A stretch of 64,000 bases of DNA from the NCBI RefSeq assembly GCF_004363955.1, contig NZ_SNZR01000014.1, positions 62,001 to 126,000 on the forward strand, read 5' to 3'. Shown here in pieces: positions 34,398 through 42,787 of this stretch. Every line of letters begins with the position of its first letter. Position 1 is the first letter of the stretch. The notes below the pieces were generated by a model. The model saw only the letters and a program-made list of their open reading frames with translations. It was not told where the DNA came from and ran no database searches. The position numbers and the translations under genes were made by a program. This stretch comes from Enterovirga rhinocerotis (GTDB lineage Bacteria > Pseudomonadota > Alphaproteobacteria > Rhizobiales > Beijerinckiaceae).

Positions 34398-36314
34398 ATG
34401 TCGACGACGCCCCATCTCGGGCTGCCGCTGATGGCGGCTGCCCAGGCCCAGAAGCATGTCACCCATAACGAGGCCCTGCTGGCCCTCGATGCGCTGATCC
34501 ACTGCGCGGTGCTGGACAAGGACCTCGCGGCGGCGCCGGCTTCGCCAGCCGAAGGCGAGCGCTACATCGTCGCCTCGTCGGCAACGGGCTCATGGGCGGG
34601 AAAGGACGGCTTCCTCGCCACCTGGGACCAGGGAGCCTGGACCTATCTCGTGCCGGCGCCCGGCTTTCTCGCCTATGTCGTGGACGAGGAGCTGCCTTAC
34701 GTTTTCGGGCTGGGAGGCTGGGAGCCCCTCTCGGAGGCGATCGCCGCGCTGCAGAATCTCGCCCGGCTCGGGATCGGCACCGCGGCGGACGAGGCGAACC
34801 CCTTCTCCGCCAAGCTGAACGCAGCCCTCTGGACCGCCCGTGCCTCACCGGAGGGCGGGAGCGGTGATCTCCGCTACACGCTGAACAAGGAAGGCGCCGC
34901 CAACACCCTCTCGTTGCTGTTCCAGGCCGGCTATTCCGGACGCTTCGAACTCGGCTTGATCGGATCGGACCAGCTCACGGCGAAAGTCAGCGCGGACGGG
35001 GCGACCTGGCGCACGGCCTTCGCCGTCGATCCGTCGACGGCCGGCCTCGATTTCCTGTCGAGCGAGGGGACGGTCGCATCGGCATCGACGACCGATCTCG
35101 GCGCGGTGCCGCATCGACGCGTGGTCGTCACCGGATCGGCGACGATCGCCTCGTTCGGCACCGTTCCCGGGCGGGAGCGGCTCCTGCGCTTCGAGGGCAC
35201 CGTCACGCTCTCCCACAACGCGACCTCGCTGAGGCTGCCCGGCGGCGCTCCGATCGTGACGGCGGCGGGCGACGTGGCGTTCGTCACCTCTGACGAGAGC
35301 GGCAACTGGACGCTTCGGACCTATCAGCGGGCCTCGGGCCTGCCGGCCTCGACCGCGCTGGCGACCGGGAGCGCGAGCGGCCTGATGGGGGCCGCCGACA
35401 AGGCGCGGCTCGACGGGCTCGCCCTCGGCTCGAGTCTCGTCCCGAACGGGAATTTCGAGCAGGGTCTCGCCGGCTGGGCCTATTCGGGCGGCGCGGGCTC
35501 CGGCGCCTCGGCACCGAATGCGACCGACGGCGTCTCCGGCACCGCCTATGCCGTCATCGACCGCAACGGCGTGTCGAGCGGTCTCCTCGCGCTGTTCGGC
35601 CCGTTCTTCCCGGTCCAGCCCGGCGGCATCTATCAGTTTTCCGGCTTCGTGCGCGGCGACGTTGCATCGGCCTCGGCCGGAACGATGACCCTGCGCGTGC
35701 ACTGGTACAAGGCGGACGGGACCGCCGCCGGGACCGGCACCCTCGGCAATGCCAGCGCGGGTTTCACCTCGCTCATGGCCTCCCTGACCACGGGCTGGGT
35801 CGGGCTGGACGGCCAGATCGACGCGCCGGCCGATGCGACGCAGGCCCGGATCCGCCTCATGGTGAACGCCGCGGTTTCGAACGCGCGCTATCACCAGTTC
35901 GACGCCGTCACCCTGCGGCGTGCCGTGGGACAGACGGCGCTGGAGGCGAAGGCGGTGGCCAATTCGCGTCTCGCGGACGTCGCCTCCGCGACCTTGAAGG
36001 GCAGGCTGACAGTCGGGGCGGGCACGCCCGAGGACCTGACGGCCGGTCAGGCGCGCAGCCTCCTCGGGCTCGCCACCACGGACGCGCCGGCCTTCGCGGG
36101 GCTCGCCGCGACCGGACCCGTCCGGCTGCCGTCCTATACCGTATCGGGGCTCCCCGCCGCGGGCACCGTCGGCCGCATCGCCTATGCCGTGAACGGGCGC
36201 GCCTTCAACGGCGCCGGCACGCAGGAAGCTCCGGGCGCCGGGACCGGAACGCTCGTCACCGACGACGGCACGGTCTGGAGGATTGCCGGGACCAGCGTCG
36301 CCGTGAGCGCCTGA
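34398..36314 (+). CDS. DUF2793 protein with carbohydrate-binding-like domain, probable GTA tail fibre
   Basis: 638 residues. The first about 100 residues are the DUF2793 domain (TPHLGLPLMAAAQAQKHVTHNEALLALDALIHCAV ... WTYLVPAPGFLAYVVDE). The middle is beta-rich and Ser/Thr/Gly-rich, and about residues 350-515 resemble a carbohydrate-binding jelly roll (LVPNGNFEQGLAGWAYSGGAG ... ARYHQFDAVTLR). DUF2793 genes commonly follow g15 in alphaproteobacterial GTA clusters. A receptor-binding fibre role is inferred. It lies 14 bases after the megatron gene. Confidence 0.82.
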   Translation: MSTTPHLGLPLMAAAQAQKHVTHNEALLALDALIHCAVLDKDLAAAPASPAEGERYIVASSATGSWAGKDGFLATWDQGAWTYLVPAPGFLAYVVDEELPYVFGLGGWEPLSEAIAALQNLARLGIGTAADEANPFSAKLNAALWTARASPEGGSGDLRYTLNKEGAANTLSLLFQAGYSGRFELGLIGSDQLTAKVSADGATWRTAFAVDPSTAGLDFLSSEGTVASASTTDLGAVPHRRVVVTGSATIASFGTVPGRERLLRFEGTVTLSHNATSLRLPGGAPIVTAAGDVAFVTSDESGNWTLRTYQRASGLPASTALATGSASGLMGAADKARLDGLALGSSLVPNGNFEQGLAGWAYSGGAGSGASAPNATDGVSGTAYAVIDRNGVSSGLLALFGPFFPVQPGGIYQFSGFVRGDVASASAGTMTLRVHWYKADGTAAGTGTLGNASAGFTSLMASLTTGWVGLDGQIDAPADATQARIRLMVNAAVSNARYHQFDAVTLRRAVGQTALEAKAVANSRLADVASATLKGRLTVGAGTPEDLTAGQARSLLGLATTDAPAFAGLAATGPVRLPSYTVSGLPAAGTVGRIAYAVNGRAFNGAGTQEAPGAGTGTLVTDDGTVWRIAGTSVAVSA

Positions 36315-36392
36315 CCGAGGCGCTCCGCGACCTCCGGCCCGGGCGCACCCGCCCCGCCCGACCGACTTCATCCCACCTTCTCGGAGACAGTG

Positions 36393-37499
36393 ATGTCGAC
36401 CTGCATCGTGCCGGCCGAATGGATGCCGGACGCCCGCGTGACGGGCATCGTCGTGCATTGGACAGGCGGTCCCCATCGGGCCACCAGCCTCGACCGCAGC
36501 CATTATCACGTCGTGATCGAGGCGGACGGCTCGCTCGTCCGCGGCACGCCGTCGATCGATCTCAACGGATTGCCGCGCGTCCGCAAGGGCTACGCGGCCC
36601 ATACCCGCAACTGCAATTCGGGCTGGATCGGCGTCTCCCTCGCCTGCATGGCCGGGGCGACGGAGACGCCGTTCGACGCCGGCTCGGCGCCGATGACGCG
36701 GACGCAATGGGAGATGCTGCCGCGCGTCCTCGCCGATCTCTGCCGGCGCTACGCCATCGCGGTCACGCCCCGCACCGTCCTGAGCCATGCCGAGGTGCAG
36801 GCGACGCTTGGTATTCCCCAGCGCGGCAAATGGGACATCACACGCCTCGCCTTCGATCCCGACATCGAGGGCGCCGCGGCCTGCGGCGACCTCTTTCGGT
36901 CGAGGACGGCGGCTCTCCTAGGGGCTCCGGCCGCCGAGGCTGCTCCTGCGCCCGTCGACGGCGTCGCGCCGCTGCCTGAACCGCCCCCGCCCCTCCTCGA
37001 GGCGACCAAGCGGCGGCTTCGCGAACTCGGCTATTTCACGGTCGGCGCCGTCGATGCCGAGATCGGCCCCCGCACGATCGCCGCCTTGTCACAGTTTCAG
37101 TCCGTCGCCGGACTTCCCGTGACGGGGCGGCTCGATGCGTCCACGATGGAGGCGATCTGGGCCAAGACGGCGCCGGCCGCTCCCATCGCTGCGAAACGCG
37201 CGGGGCTCGATGCGTCGGATCTCGCCGCCGCGGGCAATGCCGTCGTCGCGGCGGCGCGGCGGGGGAAGCTCGCGAGCCTGGTCGGGCTCGGTTTCGGCCT
37301 CGCCGGTGCGGCCTGGTCGGCGCTGAACGAGCATTTCGGGGAGGCCTGGGCCGGCCTCGCGCCGTTCCGCCAGATCGTCGACGCGCCGGACTGGCTCTGG
37401 GGCATCCTCGCCTGCGGCGTGGCGATCATCCTCTATCGCCAGAGCCATGTCGCCGAGGAGGCGGAGGTCGCCGCCGCGCGGACCGGGAGGCTGTCATGA
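36393..37499 (+). CDS. N-acetylmuramoyl-L-alanine amidase with peptidoglycan-binding domain and membrane tail (endolysin-like)
   Basis: 368 residues from the ATG at 36393 (GTG at 36390 is an alternative; GGAGA precedes both). An Amidase_2 domain occupies about 1-170 with Zn-ligand His in GIVVHWTGG and VLSHAEVQ and Asp in KWDITRL. A PG_binding_1 domain follows (about 205-260: LRELGYFTVGAVDAEIGPRT), then two hydrophobic segments (about 290-310, 330-350). There is no signal peptide, so export would need the co-encoded membrane proteins. It is the first gene of a three-gene lysis-like cassette after the GTA genes. Confidence 0.88.
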   Translation: MSTCIVPAEWMPDARVTGIVVHWTGGPHRATSLDRSHYHVVIEADGSLVRGTPSIDLNGLPRVRKGYAAHTRNCNSGWIGVSLACMAGATETPFDAGSAPMTRTQWEMLPRVLADLCRRYAIAVTPRTVLSHAEVQATLGIPQRGKWDITRLAFDPDIEGAAACGDLFRSRTAALLGAPAAEAAPAPVDGVAPLPEPPPPLLEATKRRLRELGYFTVGAVDAEIGPRTIAALSQFQSVAGLPVTGRLDASTMEAIWAKTAPAAPIAAKRAGLDASDLAAAGNAVVAAARRGKLASLVGLGFGLAGAAWSALNEHFGEAWAGLAPFRQIVDAPDWLWGILACGVAIILYRQSHVAEEAEVAAARTGRLS

Positions 37500-38017
37500 T
37501 CCGGGCATCGACGCGACATGGCCGGCTCGATGCGGCGATGACGGCCGACCCCGTGCTGGCCGCACAGATCGAGAGCGAGCTCCGCTACGGCCAAACGCGC
37601 TGGGCCGAGGTCTGGCTCGCCTGCATCATGACGGCCTACGGGATCCTTCTGCTCTCCGCCGGCGAGACCTTCTCGGCGCCGCGCTACGCGGTGATCCGCT
37701 CGTTCGTCGGCGAAGAGACGGCCGGGACGATCGCGGTCGCCTGCGGCTGCGCCCGCCTGGCTGCGCTCTGGTATAACGGCGCGCGACAGCGCTCGCCGTT
37801 GGTCCGGCTGCTCGGCTGTTCGGCCGGGTTCCTCTTCTACGCGGCCCTGACGGCTGGCTTCCTGCTCGCGGGCCCGCCGCTGTCGACGGGGCTGATCTAC
37901 GGCGTGCTGGCGGTCGCGGAGCTGCATTCGTCCAGCCGCTCGGCTCGCGACGTCAGCGTCCTCGACAGTCTCGGCATCAGGGCAAGGAGGGACGAACGTG
38001 ACCGCCTGGCTGCCTGA
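37496..38017 (+). CDS. multi-pass membrane protein in the lysis-like cassette, function unknown
   Basis: 173 residues with about four hydrophobic segments (WLACIMTAYGILLLSAG, TAGTIAVACGCARLAALW, LLGCSAGFLFYAALTAGFLLAG, STGLIYGVLAVAEL) and a basic C-terminus. The start overlaps the amidase stop (ATGA), and the end overlaps the next gene by 20 bases. No family was recognised. Position suggests a holin or accessory membrane role, which is inference. Confidence 0.72.
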   Translation: MIRASTRHGRLDAAMTADPVLAAQIESELRYGQTRWAEVWLACIMTAYGILLLSAGETFSAPRYAVIRSFVGEETAGTIAVACGCARLAALWYNGARQRSPLVRLLGCSAGFLFYAALTAGFLLAGPPLSTGLIYGVLAVAELHSSSRSARDVSVLDSLGIRARRDERDRLAA

Positions 38018-38276
38018 GGTCGAGGGCTGGGTGAAGGTCGCCGGCGCCTTCGTCGCCGTGGTGATGGCGATCCTTGTCCCCGTGCGCAGCTGGATCGTCG
38101 AGGACCGGCGCTACCGCGACCAGATGCTCGCGGCTGCGTCGGCGCGGCGGGACCCTACGATCGGCGGCGAGGATCAGGAGGAGATCCTCATCCTTGCCGC
38201 GGAGGTGAGGGAGTTGGCCGCTGCGTTCCGCGATTGCGCCGCGACCCTGCGCGGCGTGAAGGCCGATCGATCCTGA
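37998..38276 (+). CDS. small single-span membrane protein, holin- or spanin-like by position
   Basis: 92 residues with a GTG start at 37998 preceded by AAGGAGGG. One membrane helix near the N-terminus (VKVAGAFVAVVMAILVPV) is followed by a charged, probably coiled-coil C-terminal region (EEILILAAEVRELAAAFRDCAATLRG). Similar one-span coiled-coil proteins follow endolysin genes in phages. The gene overlaps the preceding frame by 20 bases and ends inside a hairpin. Confidence 0.72.
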   Translation: MTAWLPEVEGWVKVAGAFVAVVMAILVPVRSWIVEDRRYRDQMLAAASARRDPTIGGEDQEEILILAAEVRELAAAFRDCAATLRGVKADRS

Positions 38277-38290
38277 CGGTGCCCGTCAGG
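38272..38290. terminator. hairpin at the end of the GTA/lysis region
   Basis: A perfect 8-bp stem (CCTGACGG and CCGTCAGG, loop TGC) covers the stop of the gene at 37998. There is no U-tract. It separates the GTA-associated genes from a convergent miniprotein gene. Confidence 0.4.
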
Positions 38291-38313
38291 CTGCCGACGG
38301 GTCGTGCCCGGTC

Positions 38314-38484
38314 TCAGCGCACCTTCCAGTTCGTCGGCCAATAGCCGTTCTGCTCCGCCATCACGACGAGCACGACCACGGCCAATGTCGCTGCGATGAC
38401 GACCGGCCAACGCCGGCCCGGCATGGCCCGGCCGACGAGGAAGAGGACCGCCAGCATGGAGACGACGATGACGACTTTGTCCAA
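38314..38484 (-). CDS. 56-residue two-helix membrane miniprotein with TTG start
   Basis: On the minus strand AGGAGG stands 8 bases before TTG (38482-38484), and the frame runs to a TGA at 38314. The product starts with a membrane helix (MDKVVIVVSMLAVLFLVGRA), a short basic turn PGRRW, a second helix (VVIAATLAVVVLVVMAEQN) and a tail GYWPTNWKVR. The hydrophobic-helix pattern, strong ribosome-binding site and absence of any other gene here support reality. Function is unknown. It is convergent with the lysis cassette. Confidence 0.7.
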   Translation of the reverse strand: MDKVVIVVSMLAVLFLVGRAMPGRRWPVVIAATLAVVVLVVMAEQNGYWPTNWKVR

Positions 38485-38580
38485 CGAGAACCTCCTGATT
38501 GATCTGCTTCAGCCATAGCATGATCGTTCGCCCATCGTCGCGTTCAGCGCCAATTCAGCGAGCAAACGTAGGTTGGCCGC

Positions 38581-38898
38581 ATGTGGCGGGCACTCGGCAT
38601 CGTCTTGATTTTACTCGGTGGGGCCGAGCCGTCCGGCGCGGCCGATCCTCCGGAGGAACTGGCTGCGTGCCTGTCCTCGGGCGACGCTGAGGAGGCGGTC
38701 GCCTCGCGTAGGGTCATCCGGCCCGCGGCCGCGATCGGCGCCGCGCGCGACGCGGTTCCGAACGGCGACGTCTTGCGGGCCTCGCTCTGTCGCGACGGCG
38801 GGGCGCTGGTCTACAGGATCACGACGCTGCGGGGCGACGGCCGTCTTGCGCGCGTGACGGTGGATGCGCCATCGGGCAAGGTGCGTTCCATCCATTGA
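38581..38898 (+). CDS. periplasmic PepSY-like small protein
   Basis: 105 residues. A signal peptide (about 1-20, ending SGAA) precedes one disulfide-type Cys pair (ELAACLSSGD, LRASLCRDGG) and a PepSY-like fold ending YRITTLRGDGRLARVTVDAPSGKVRSI. PepSY proteins are often encoded with envelope-sensing two-component systems and may modulate the sensor. It is 13 bases before the response regulator gene, so it is probably in the same operon. Confidence 0.8.
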   Translation: MWRALGIVLILLGGAEPSGAADPPEELAACLSSGDAEEAVASRRVIRPAAAIGAARDAVPNGDVLRASLCRDGGALVYRITTLRGDGRLARVTVDAPSGKVRSIH

Positions 38899-38911
38899 GA
38901 GCGAGTCACAC

Positions 38912-39595
38912 GTGCGCCTTCTCCTCGTCGAAGACGACCGGAACCTCAACCGTCAGATCGTGTCCGCGCTCACGGGAGCGGGCTACGCCGTCGACAAGGC
39001 CTTCGACGGCGAGGAAGGCCAGTTCCTCGGCGAGACGGAGCCGTACGACGCCATCATCCTCGACCTCGGGCTTCCCAAGCTCGATGGCGTGTCCGTCCTC
39101 ACGCAGTGGCGCAAGGCGGGCCGGAAGATGCCCGTTCTCATCCTGACCGCGCGGGACGCCTGGAGCGACAAGGTCCAGGGCTTCGATGCGGGTGCCGACG
39201 ACTACGTCGCCAAGCCCTTCCACATGGAGGAGCTTCTGGCCCGCATCCGGGCGCTTCTGCGCCGGGCGACCGGCCATGCGAGCAGCGAACTCGTCGCGGG
39301 GAGCGTGCGTCTCGATACCCGCTCGGGCCGCGTCAGCGTCGACGGCACGGCCGTGAAGCTGACTTCTCACGAATACCGGCTCCTGTCCTATCTCATGCAT
39401 CACGCCGGCCGGATCGTGTCTCGGGGCGAATTGACCGAGCACCTCTACGACCAGGATTTCGATCGCGATTCCAACACGATCGAGGTCTTCGTCGGCCGGC
39501 TCCGCAAGAAGCTCGGCGTCGAGATCATCCAGACGGTGCGGGGGCTCGGCTATCTCGTCGACAACGGTGAGCCGAAAACGGGCCCGACCGGTTGA
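38912..39595 (+). CDS. feuP: OmpR-family response regulator, FeuP-like
   Basis: 227 residues with a GTG start at 38912. The receiver domain (1-118) has phospho-acceptor Asp51 (IILDLGLPKLDG), acidic residues Asp8/9 and Lys in DDYVAKPFH. The C-terminal winged helix (from about 130) contains KLTSHEYRLLSYLMHH ... LYDQDFDRDSNTIEVFVGRLRKKLG, nearly the wording of rhizobial FeuP, which regulates cyclic glucan export and osmoadaptation. The following kinase overlaps by 4 bases. Confidence 0.87.
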   Translation: MRLLLVEDDRNLNRQIVSALTGAGYAVDKAFDGEEGQFLGETEPYDAIILDLGLPKLDGVSVLTQWRKAGRKMPVLILTARDAWSDKVQGFDAGADDYVAKPFHMEELLARIRALLRRATGHASSELVAGSVRLDTRSGRVSVDGTAVKLTSHEYRLLSYLMHHAGRIVSRGELTEHLYDQDFDRDSNTIEVFVGRLRKKLGVEIIQTVRGLGYLVDNGEPKTGPTG

Positions 39596-40989
39596 TCCGG
39601 CCTCCGGCCATGCGCCTCCTCGCGGGGCGATCCATCGCGACACGGCTCGTCGTCTCCTCGTTGTTCTGGAGCTCCGTCGTCCTCGTGATCGCGGGCGTCA
39701 TCCTGTCGGCGCTCTACCGCCAGACCACGGAACGCTCCTTCGACGATCTCCTGCTCGTCTATGCGAATGACCTCGCGGCCGAGCTGCTCACGCCCGAGGC
39801 CGAACGCAGGGAGATCGGCGCACGCGGTGATCCGCGCTTCGAGATCCCTCTCTCCGGCTGGTACTGGCAGGTCGTGCGGATCGAGGGCTCCGCGCGGGAT
39901 CTTCGGTCGTCCCGGTCGCTGATCGGAAATCCCCTCCCGAACCTCGCTCCGGCCGCCTCCGACCGGAAGTTCGGCGAGACCCGCAAACAGAGCCGCGACG
40001 GCCCCGAGGGGCGGCCGCTCCGGATCGTCGAGCGCGACATCGATCTCGGCGAGGACGGCCGCTACATCGTTCGGGTGGCCGGTCCGACGGACGAGATCTC
40101 CGCGGCCGTCGCCCGCTTCACGACCGCTCTCGCCATCACGTTCTCCCTGCTCGGGATTGGCCTCGGCGTCTCGACGCTGCTTCAGATCCGCTTCGGCCTG
40201 CGGCCGCTGAGCGAGCTGCGGGCTGCCGTGACCTCCGTGCGGCGGGGCGAGACGGATCACATCCGCGGCACCTATCCGGGCGATGTCGCGCCGCTGGCGG
40301 ATGAGCTGAATCTGCTCCTCGGAACCAACCGGGAGATCCTCGAGCGCGCGAGGACGCAGGTCGGAAACCTGGCCCACGCCTTGAAGACCCCCCTCAGCGT
40401 CATCGTGAACGAGGCGAGCGACGGGGGCGCCGAGGCGCCCGACCGGATCCGCGATCAGGTCATGCTGATGCGCGACCAGGTCGATTACTACCTCAAGCGC
40501 GCCCGGACTGCGGCCTTGGCGGGGACCCTCGGCGTCATGACGGATGTGAAACCCGTCCTCGACGGCCTCGTGCGCACCTTCGCCAAGATCTATCGCGACC
40601 GGGGGATCGAGCTGTCGCTCGACTGCCCGGACGGGGTGCGGTTTCGGGGCGAGCGCCAGGACCTCGAGGAGATGGCCGGCAACCTCCTCGACAATGCCTG
40701 CAAATGGGCCGACCGGAAGGTCTCCGTGTCCGTCCAGCTCTCATCCGCGCGCGAGCGGGGCGCCCTTTGCCTCGTCGTGGAGGATGACGGGCAGGGCATG
40801 CCCGAGGAGGCGCGGCTCGATGCGCTGAAGCGTGGCAGGCGCTTCGACGAGACGAAGCCCGGCTCGGGGCTGGGTCTGTCGATCGTGGTCGACCTCGCCG
40901 CTCTGTATCAGGGCGAGCTGGCGCTCGGTTCCTCGGAACAGGGAGGCCTGCGGGCGGAGCTGAGGCTGCCGGCGGAAGCCGCCGGCTGA
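39592..40989 (+). CDS. feuQ: sensor histidine kinase, FeuQ-like
   Basis: 465 residues from the TTG at 39592 overlapping the regulator stop; the ATG at 39610 is an alternative. Two membrane helices (about 22-41 and 178-197) flank a periplasmic domain, followed by HAMP, a HisKA domain with His262 in NLAHALKTPLSVIVNEA, and a HATPase domain (LLDNACKWADRKV, DDGQGMP, SGLGLSIVVDLA). The HALKTPL H-box is typical of FeuQ/PhoQ-type kinases. It senses an envelope or osmotic signal with FeuP and probably the PepSY protein. Confidence 0.85.
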   Translation: MIRPPAMRLLAGRSIATRLVVSSLFWSSVVLVIAGVILSALYRQTTERSFDDLLLVYANDLAAELLTPEAERREIGARGDPRFEIPLSGWYWQVVRIEGSARDLRSSRSLIGNPLPNLAPAASDRKFGETRKQSRDGPEGRPLRIVERDIDLGEDGRYIVRVAGPTDEISAAVARFTTALAITFSLLGIGLGVSTLLQIRFGLRPLSELRAAVTSVRRGETDHIRGTYPGDVAPLADELNLLLGTNREILERARTQVGNLAHALKTPLSVIVNEASDGGAEAPDRIRDQVMLMRDQVDYYLKRARTAALAGTLGVMTDVKPVLDGLVRTFAKIYRDRGIELSLDCPDGVRFRGERQDLEEMAGNLLDNACKWADRKVSVSVQLSSARERGALCLVVEDDGQGMPEEARLDALKRGRRFDETKPGSGLGLSIVVDLAALYQGELALGSSEQGGLRAELRLPAEAAG

Positions 40990-41131
40990 TCGGCCCGCTC
41001 CGCCGCCCGGATCCCGATGCGTCCTCGGATGAAGCGGGGTATGCGCGGCCGAGGACCCATCATGCCGCCGCATGGTCGCGTGTGTCCTCTTGCCGCTTCT
41101 GAAGCGACGTTTGGCGATGTATGTCGACGGC

Positions 41132-42259
41132 ATGGTTCTGTGGGTGCTCATGGCCTTGATGACCGGCGCGGCCGTGCTGGCCGTGCTGTGGCCGTTGTCG
41201 AAGCCCTCGCGGGCGGCCGATCTCGACGGCGACGTGCCGTTCTATCGGGAGCAGCTGGCCGAGATCGGCTCCGACCGGGACAGGGGCCTGATCGCCCCGG
41301 AAGAGGCGGAGGCCGCGCGGATCGAATCCGGTCGGCGCATGCTCCGCGCCCTGTCCTGCCAGCGCACCGCCGCCGATTCCACCTCCGAGCCCGCTCTGCG
41401 ACGCCGCCGCGCGGCCTCGGCGCTGGCGCTCTCGATCGTGCCGATCATCGGGCTCGCGCTCTATGGCGGCCTCGGCTCGCCTCAACTCCCCGCCCAGCCG
41501 GCCGCCACGCGGGTGGCCGCGGTCCGCCCCGATGCCCCGGTCCAGCTCGACGCCGCGCTCCGGCAGGTCGAGGGGCATCTCGCCGCCAATCCCGATGACG
41601 GGCGGGGGTGGGACGTCGTCGCCCCGATCTACCTGCGTCTCGGCCGCTTCGCCGACGCCCTGCGCTCGTTCCGGCGGGCGCGGGAGATCGGCGGGGACAA
41701 CGCCGCCCGGCTCCTCGGCGAGGCGGAGGCGCTCGTCGGCACGCAGCAGGGGCGCGTGACGGCAGAGGCAGCGGCTCTGTTCGAAAAGGTCGTCGCGCTC
41801 GAGCCGGCCTCCGCACCGGCGCGCTACTATCTCGCGCTCGCGCGCGAGCAGGCGGGGGACCGGGATGCCGCGCGCAGCGGCTATCGTGTCCTCCTTTCCG
41901 ACGCGTCGGACGATGCGCCCTGGCTGCCGGTGGTCCGCGACCGTCTGGCTCGGCTCGACGGGGCCGTGGTCGCTCCGGCATTCGGTCCTTCCGGCACCTC
42001 CCCGGCCCCCGTCCAGCGGCTGCCGGCCGGTGCGGTCACGCCCGAGATCCAGGCCATGGTCGGCGGGCTCGACGAGCGCCTGCGCGCTGGCGGCGGCAGC
42101 GAGGAGGAGTGGACGCGCCTCGTCCGCTCCTTGGTCGTCCTCGATCGGCGCGCCGATGCGCGCGACCGTCTGGCGAAGGCGAAGACGGCATTGGCGGGCG
42201 ATCCCGCGGCGGTCGGTCGCCTCGATCGCCTGTCGCGCGATTTAGACCTCGGTCTCTGA
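41132..42259 (+). CDS. ccmI: CcmI, cytochrome c maturation chaperone
   Basis: 375 residues from the ATG at 41132, chosen because CcmI starts with a short periplasmic tail and helix as in VLWVLMALMTGAAVLAVLWPL; ATG at 41117 and 41072 are in frame. A second helix lies at ASALALSIVPIIGLALYGGLG, and the C-terminal periplasmic part has TPR-like repeats (GWDVVAPIYLRLGRFADALRSFRRAREI). CcmI presents apocytochrome c to the haem lyase. It is followed 9 bases on by ccmH, with no ccmE or ccmF. Confidence 0.87.
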   Translation: MVLWVLMALMTGAAVLAVLWPLSKPSRAADLDGDVPFYREQLAEIGSDRDRGLIAPEEAEAARIESGRRMLRALSCQRTAADSTSEPALRRRRAASALALSIVPIIGLALYGGLGSPQLPAQPAATRVAAVRPDAPVQLDAALRQVEGHLAANPDDGRGWDVVAPIYLRLGRFADALRSFRRAREIGGDNAARLLGEAEALVGTQQGRVTAEAAALFEKVVALEPASAPARYYLALAREQAGDRDAARSGYRVLLSDASDDAPWLPVVRDRLARLDGAVVAPAFGPSGTSPAPVQRLPAGAVTPEIQAMVGGLDERLRAGGGSEEEWTRLVRSLVVLDRRADARDRLAKAKTALAGDPAAVGRLDRLSRDLDLGL

Positions 42260-42268
42260 GGGCTCGGC

Positions 42269-42787
42269 GTGGCATATCGGCGAGGCCGCCGATGGGCGGG
42301 ATTGATCGGCCTCGTGTGCGGGCTCGTGCTCGGCGCCGCGTCGGCTCTCGCCGTCCAGCCGGACGAGGTGCTGCCCGACAAGGCCCTCGAATCGCGTGCC
42401 CGTGCGATCTCGGCGGAGATCCGCTGTGTGGTCTGTCAGAACCAGTCGATCGACGATTCCGACGCCCCGCTCGCGCGCGATCTGAGGGTCCTCGTGCGGG
42501 AGCGCCTGAAAGCCGGCGATAACGATGCGGCGATCCGCTCCTTCATCGTGGAGCGCTACGGCGCTTTCGTGCTCCTTCGCCCCCCGGTCAACGCCCAGAC
42601 GCTCGTGCTGTGGTTCGGGCCGCTCGTCATCCTTGCGCTTGCCGCCGCGGGAGTGGTCGCGACGCGGCGGCGGCGACCGGCCCCGGCCCTTCAGCCGCTG
42701 ACGGCGGAAGAGGAGCTGCAGCTCGCGGCGCTCGCTGACGGGACGACCGAGCGGAGCGAGCGTCGCCCAACCGGATCCCAGCCCTGA
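42269..42787 (+). CDS. ccmH: CcmH, cytochrome c maturation thioredoxin-like protein
   Basis: 172 residues with a GTG start. A signal anchor (about 10-28) is followed by the redox motif RCVVCQNQSI (Cys53, Cys56), the conserved RCxxCQNQ site that reduces apocytochrome haem-binding cysteines. The pattern DNDAAIRSFIVERYGAFVLLRPP and a C-terminal helix complete the family layout. Its stop codon directly abuts the stop of the convergent Anbu gene (TGATCA). Confidence 0.94.
   Translation: MAYRRGRRWAGLIGLVCGLVLGAASALAVQPDEVLPDKALESRARAISAEIRCVVCQNQSIDDSDAPLARDLRVLVRERLKAGDNDAAIRSFIVERYGAFVLLRPPVNAQTLVLWFGPLVILALAAAGVVATRRRRPAPALQPLTAEEELQLAALADGTTERSERRPTGSQP

Noticed and set aside
18575-38276. Interpretation as an ordinary integrated prophage.
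   Set aside because: No integrase, repressor, replication or attachment-site features were seen, and gene order, short tape measure, g12-g15 families and megatron fit a GTA instead.
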